From assembly GCF_000420025.1 (NCBI RefSeq), contig NZ_ATUD01000007.1, forward strand, positions 1-64,000: a DNA stretch of 64,000 bases, in the 5' to 3' direction. Below are positions 60,478 to 64,000 of the stretch, in pieces. Below the pieces are notes generated by a model. That model saw nothing but the letters and a program-made list of their open reading frames with translations, searched no databases and was not told the origin of the DNA. How positions within the stretch are numbered: the stretch's first letter is position 1; every line of letters starts with the position of its first letter. The DNA is from Patulibacter americanus DSM 16676. GTDB lineage: Bacteria; Actinomycetota; Thermoleophilia; Solirubrobacterales; Solirubrobacteraceae. Position numbers and translations under genes: made by a program.

Positions 60478-61295
60478 CCGCCGCCGTCGCGGCGCGCCGT
60501 CCGTCCGTCCTGCGTGCCGTCGTGGGGGTGCTCGTCCTCGCGGTGGGCTGCGCGCTCCTGAGCCGCGGGGCGTTCTTCGTCGCACGGGCGCCCGCGGAGT
60601 GCGGTGGAGACGCGGGGCCCTGCCCCGACGGGTTGGGGGGCGCCCTCGTGGGCGGCGTCCTCGCGTTCATCTTCGTCGTGCCCGCGGGTGCGGCGCTGGC
60701 CGTGCGCCGCGTGCCGCTGGTCCCGGCGGCCGCGGCGGCCCTGGCCTCGGGGGCGATCGCGGCGGGCGTCTACACCGCGCGCTTCGTCGCCGACCCCGTC
60801 ACGGACGCCACCGTCGTCACGTGGATCATCACCGCGCTGTTCGGCGGGGTCGCCGTGCTCGTGGGCCTCGGGGCGCTCCTGAGCGCCGGGGGGAAGGCCA
60901 CCGCCGCCCGGGCCGCGGCAGGGAGCGCCGTCCGCGACCGGGCGTCCGCGGCCACGGCCGCGTCGTCCCCTCGTGCGGCGCCGTCCCCCCGTCCGGCGTC
61001 GCCTCCGCGCGCGGCCTCATCCCCGCGTCCCGCGCCGCCCGCGTCCCACGGGCCCCACGACGCGGCCGCGTCCCGTCCCGCCCGCCCCGCCGCAGCGGCT
61101 CCGCCCGGGCTCACCGCCGTCCACGACCTGCTCGCCCACGGCCTGGCCAGCGGGGCGCTCGCGCGCGACAGCGGGGCACCGCCGGCGTCAAGCGGACGGG
61201 ACCGGGTCGTCGAGCTCCTCGACCTGCACCGCCGGGGCGTGCTCGGCGACGACGAGCTGCGGATCGCGCTCCGGGCGCTGCGGCCCGGCGGCTGA
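60474..61295 (+). CDS. Membrane protein with C-terminal SHOCT-like segment
   Basis: A 273-residue protein with four membrane helices in the first 140 residues (LRAVVGVLVLAVGCALLSRG; GALVGGVLAFIFVVPAGAAL; LVPAAAAALASGAIAAGVYT; TWIITALFGGVAVLVGLGAL). A long Ala/Pro/Ser/Arg disordered linker follows, then a terminal LLDLHRRGVLGDDELRIALR, which matches the short SHOCT-type oligomerisation helix pair. The function is unknown. It is coupled to the gene before it and convergent with the ArsA-like pair. Confidence 0.75.
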   Translation: MTAAVAARRPSVLRAVVGVLVLAVGCALLSRGAFFVARAPAECGGDAGPCPDGLGGALVGGVLAFIFVVPAGAALAVRRVPLVPAAAAALASGAIAAGVYTARFVADPVTDATVVTWIITALFGGVAVLVGLGALLSAGGKATAARAAAGSAVRDRASAATAASSPRAAPSPRPASPPRAASSPRPAPPASHGPHDAAASRPARPAAAAPPGLTAVHDLLAHGLASGALARDSGAPPASSGRDRVVELLDLHRRGVLGDDELRIALRALRPGG

Positions 61296-61367
61296 CCGGC
61301 TCCGGGGCCCGCCCCAGCCCCGGGTCCCGTCCCGCCTCCGACCGTCCCGGCTCCCCCTCGGGCCGGC

Positions 61368-62573
61368 TCAGGCGCGCGCGTCGAACAAGTGCGCGGTGAG
61401 GCCCTGCAGGCCTGCGACGTCGTGCACGTCCTCGGCCAGCTGCGGCACGAGCAGGAGCGGGTCGTCTCCCGGGATCCGGGCGAGGTGCTCGGCGACGAGG
61501 CGCTCGTCGCGCGCCGCCTGGGAGCGCACGCCCTCGTGCATCGTCGCGGCGGCGTCGGCGGTGTCCTCGTCGTCCAGCTCGGCGCGGAAGGCGGCACGCA
61601 CCGCGTCGTCGTCGGCGTCCAGCGCCGCGCGGGTCATGCGGTTGACGATCAGCCCGCCGTAGTGGATGTCGCGGCCGGCGAGGGTGCGGCGGAACTCCCC
61701 CGCCTCGGCCAGCGAGTCCGGTCGCGGGGAGGCGACGAGCAGGAACACCGTGCGCGACTCGGCCAGGAGCGCACCGACGGCCTTCGCGCGCTGGCTGAAC
61801 CCGGCCGTCAGGCCACTGGCGGCGGAGAAGAACTCCGTCAGGTCCGAGAGCAGGTCCATGCCCGTGACGCGCTTGAGCAGGCCGGTGAACACGTTGGCGC
61901 CGCGGCCGATCAGGCCCAGGCTGCCGGCGGCCGGGCGCAGCAGCAGCTGGAGCGCGCGGGAGTCGAGGAACGCGTGCAGGCGCTGCGGGGCGTCGAGGAA
62001 GTCCAGCGCGTTGCGGGTCGGCGGGGTGTCGAGCAGCACGACGTCCCAGCGGTCGGCCGCGAGCAGCTCCTGCAGCTTCTCCACCGCCATGTACTCCTGC
62101 GTGCCGGCCACGGCGCTGGAGAACTCGCGGTAGACGCGGTTCTGCAACAGGCGCTCCGCGGCCTCCGGGGTCTCGGAGTGGCGGCGGATGAGACCGTCCC
62201 ACGTCGACTTCGCGTCGAGCATCACGACCCACAGCTCGCCGTCATCCGGGTCGCGCCCGGGCGCGGCGGCCGGCGCGTCGCCGTCCCCGTCGACGGGCAC
62301 GCCCGCGGCCTCGGCGGCGTCGGGGTCGACCGGCGGAAGCGGCACCTGGACGGGCTCGTCGGCGTGGCCCTCGAGCCCGAGCGCGTCGGCCAGGCGGCGG
62401 GCCGGGTCGATCGTCAGCACGCAGACGCGGCGGCCCGTGCGGGCGAGGCCCAGGCCGATCCCCGCGGCGGTCGTCGTCTTGCCCACCCCGCCGCCGCCGG
62501 CGAGCACGATCACCCGCGCGTCGGCGGTCGTCCCGGTCAGGTCGAGCGTCGAGGCGACGCGCTCCGCCCTCAT
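61368..62573 (-). CDS. ArsA/Get3-like ATPase (second of pair)
   Basis: A 401-residue P-loop ATPase of the ArsA/Get3 family. Deviant Walker A: VIVLAGGGGVGKTTTAAGIG; switch I DPARRLADALGLE; switch II WDVVLLDTPPTRNALDFLDA; and the A-loop IVNRMTR. It lacks a clear C-terminal Cys for arsenite. A paired ArsA-like locus is typical of actinobacteria (Rv3679-Rv3680 in Mycobacterium tuberculosis, called BagA/BagB). ATG 62573 overlaps the stop of the upstream partner by four bases. Confidence 0.9.
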   Translation of the reverse strand: MRAERVASTLDLTGTTADARVIVLAGGGGVGKTTTAAGIGLGLARTGRRVCVLTIDPARRLADALGLEGHADEPVQVPLPPVDPDAAEAAGVPVDGDGDAPAAAPGRDPDDGELWVVMLDAKSTWDGLIRRHSETPEAAERLLQNRVYREFSSAVAGTQEYMAVEKLQELLAADRWDVVLLDTPPTRNALDFLDAPQRLHAFLDSRALQLLLRPAAGSLGLIGRGANVFTGLLKRVTGMDLLSDLTEFFSAASGLTAGFSQRAKAVGALLAESRTVFLLVASPRPDSLAEAGEFRRTLAGRDIHYGGLIVNRMTRAALDADDDAVRAAFRAELDDEDTADAAATMHEGVRSQAARDERLVAEHLARIPGDDPLLLVPQLAEDVHDVAGLQGLTAHLFDARA

Positions 62574-63508
62574 CGGACGGCCTCCGCCAGCTCGGCCCCG
62601 AGGAGGTCGATCTCGTCGAGGTCGACCTCCTCGTCGCGGCGCGCGAGCGGGACCAGGGGCACCCCGTCGGCGAGCCCGGAACGCAGCCGCCCGAGCTGCC
62701 CGGCCTCGCGCTGCGCGCGGTCGTGCTCGACGGACACGGGGGCGGCGGCGCGGACGGCCAGCCCCGTCTGCCCGGCGGCCTCGCGGTCGCCACCGGCCAG
62801 CGCGTCGACCGCCGCGGCGCCCGCGTCGGTCAGCAGCGTCTCGCGGAGCTGGTTGACGACGACGAGGCCGAGACCCACGTCGAGGTCCCCGAGCTTGCCG
62901 GCCGTCTCGAGCGTCTCGTTCACCGGCGTCTCCTCCGGCAGCGCGCAGACGACGACGGCCGTGCGGGCGCGATCCGAGGCGTGGGCCGAGATCTCGTCCG
63001 CCCGCTTGCGGATCGGTCCCCCGCGCGCCAGGTCGCCGTACGTGGCGGGCGAGCGCAGCATCGCCATCGCGTGGCCGGTGGCGGCGACGTCGACGATCAC
63101 GAGGTCGTAGACGGGCTGACGGCGGCCGCGCTTCTCGCGCGCCAGATCCCACATCGCGTCCATCGTGCAGACCTCGCGCAGGCCCGGCGCGGCGACGAGC
63201 GTCAGGTTGAAGAGCCGGTTCTGGAACATCACGCGGTGGACGGCCGCGCCGACCTGGCCGCGGAGGAAGTCGTGCGCCGCGTGGATCGGGTCGATCGACA
63301 TGAGGGAGAGCCGGTCGTCGATCGGCGTCTCGTGGTGGCCGACGGGCCCGCGGCCGAAGAGGGCCGAGAGCCGCTCCCCGCCGATCTCGGCCAGCAGGAC
63401 CCGGCGCCCGTCGGCGGCCGCACGGCGGGCCAGCGCGGCGGCGACCGTGGTCTTCCCGGTGCCGCCCTTCCCCGTGACGAGGAGCAGCCGGCGGTCGAAG
63501 AGCGACAT
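62570..63508 (-). CDS. ArsA/Get3-like ATPase (first of pair)
   Basis: A 312-residue ATPase of the same family: LLLVTGKGGTGKTTVAAALA (signature Lys before the P-loop), then DRLSLMSIDPIHAAHDFLRG, YDLVIVDVAATGHAMAMLRS, and LVVVNQLRETLLTDAGAAAV. In actinobacteria the two homologues form a hetero-oligomeric complex, so one active complex is likely here. It is the first gene of the pair; the flippase-like gene at the window end is divergent. Confidence 0.9.
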   Translation of the reverse strand: MSLFDRRLLLVTGKGGTGKTTVAAALARRAAADGRRVLLAEIGGERLSALFGRGPVGHHETPIDDRLSLMSIDPIHAAHDFLRGQVGAAVHRVMFQNRLFNLTLVAAPGLREVCTMDAMWDLAREKRGRRQPVYDLVIVDVAATGHAMAMLRSPATYGDLARGGPIRKRADEISAHASDRARTAVVVCALPEETPVNETLETAGKLGDLDVGLGLVVVNQLRETLLTDAGAAAVDALAGGDREAAGQTGLAVRAAAPVSVEHDRAQREAGQLGRLRSGLADGVPLVPLARRDEEVDLDEIDLLGAELAEAVR

Positions 63509-63596
63509 CCCCGTCCAGCCTACGGGGCGCGCCGCTCGGGGCGCGTCGGCGCTCGTCCGTCACGCCCCGCCGCCGTCCCGGGTACCTTCCTCCGCG

Positions 63597-64000
63597 ATGT
63601 CCGCCGACCCCCTCGCCCCGGTCCCCGCCGCCGTCCTGCCGGCGGAGCCTCCTGCGGCGCCCGCCCGCGGCCTCAAGGCGTTCCTGGGTCGTCATCAACG
63701 CGCGATCGTCGTCGTCGGCTCGATCCTCACCGCGGGCATCATCGTCGCCCTGCTCTGGGGTCGCCGCGACGAGTTCGCCACGGCGATCAGGGAGGTCTCG
63801 CTGCCGATCCTGCTCCTGACGACCGCGCTGCAGACGCTCGGGCTCGTCTCCCGCAGCGAGTCGTGGCACCACGCCGTGCGGGCCGCCGGCGCGACCGTCT
63901 CGCGGCGCATCCTCTTCCGCGCGTCGGCGATGCAGGTGCTCGGCAGCGTCATCAACGGGCAGCTCGGCGTCGCGATGCGGATCGCCGCCCTGCGCCGCTC
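63597..64000 (+). CDS. LPG-synthase-like integral membrane protein, 5' part (cut by window edge)
   Basis: 134 residues are visible. A Pro/Ala-rich start is followed by a basic segment (GLKAFLGRHQR) and the membrane helices AIVVVGSILTAGIIVALLWG and SLPILLLTTALQTLGLVS, then RSESWHHAVRAAGATVSRRI and FRASAMQVLGSVINGQLGVA. This layout matches the YbhN/lysylphosphatidylglycerol-synthase membrane domain (UPF0104-type), often found with lipid-modifying genes. The rest is outside the window. Confidence 0.7.
   Translation, partial: MSADPLAPVPAAVLPAEPPAAPARGLKAFLGRHQRAIVVVGSILTAGIIVALLWGRRDEFATAIREVSLPILLLTTALQTLGLVSRSESWHHAVRAAGATVSRRILFRASAMQVLGSVINGQLGVAMRIAALRR

Overview
This 64-kb window comes from a very GC-rich (about 70-75%) bacterium. 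The flagellar genes are of the monoderm type: rod, hook, MS-ring and export genes are present, with FliW-CsrA and FlbD, and no FlgH/FlgI ring genes appear. Together with a GTP-dependent PEP carboxykinase, a paired ArsA/Get3-like ATPase locus and a SigB/F/G-type sigma factor, this suggests an actinobacterium, most plausibly of the Thermoleophilia/Solirubrobacterales type. The phylum assignment is inference. No mobile element, tRNA, rRNA or CRISPR array was recognised.

Region 1 (1-7.4 kb) is chemotaxis. The end of a methyl-accepting chemotaxis protein and its terminator are followed by a tightly overlapping operon cheW-cheB-cheR-cheA-cheC-cheD, then cheY. Region 2 (7.7-9.1 kb) holds a GNAT acetyltransferase and two small unknown genes. 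Region 3 (9.3-24.0 kb, minus strand) holds four flagellar transcription units: fliJ-lytic transglycosylase-fliK-flgD-flgE-flbD; a globin-coupled transducer gene lying alone between fliI and fliJ; flgB-flgC-fliE-fliF-fliG-fliH-fliI; and flaG-fliD-fliS-(fliT-like). Region 4 (24.1-30.2 kb, plus strand) holds flgF, flgG, flgJ (rod-binding part), flgN, flgK, flgL, fliW, csrA and a second cheY. The export-gate, switch FliM/N, stator and flagellin genes are not in the window.

The flagellar units share a promoter that I could read directly: TCAA, exactly 15 bp, then GCCGAT/C-C/G-A, close to the sigma-28 (FliA) consensus. Five near-perfect copies precede cheW, flgB, flaG, flgF and flgG. Weaker copies precede the globin-coupled transducer and fliJ. 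At flgF (and possibly fliJ) the box sits so close to the start codon that the mRNA would be leaderless.

Region 5 (30.2-64 kb) is mostly housekeeping and accessory metabolism: an Old Yellow Enzyme, MeaB GTPase, two DedA proteins, large membrane proteins of unknown role, a short-form NAD-glutamate dehydrogenase, a fused membrane/spermidine-synthase-like protein, an aldo/keto reductase, a class-III-type alcohol dehydrogenase, uracil-DNA glycosylase, PEP carboxykinase, a class IV aminotransferase, an alkyltransferase-like protein, signal peptidase I, a sigma factor, and a MaoC hydratase / Nramp transporter / malyl-CoA-lyase-type locus. The window closes with two ArsA/Get3-like ATPases and the start of an integral membrane protein.

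The most unusual items are: (i) an R2lox-like diiron protein fused to an SCP2 sterol-carrier domain, divergent from a TetR regulator with a palindromic operator candidate; (ii) a signal peptidase I homologue whose catalytic serine is alanine; (iii) an Nramp gene with no ATG/GTG/TTG start available in frame; (iv) the insertion of an oxygen-sensor-like globin transducer inside the fli operon; and (v) the shared sigma-28-like promoter set with a leaderless flgF mRNA.
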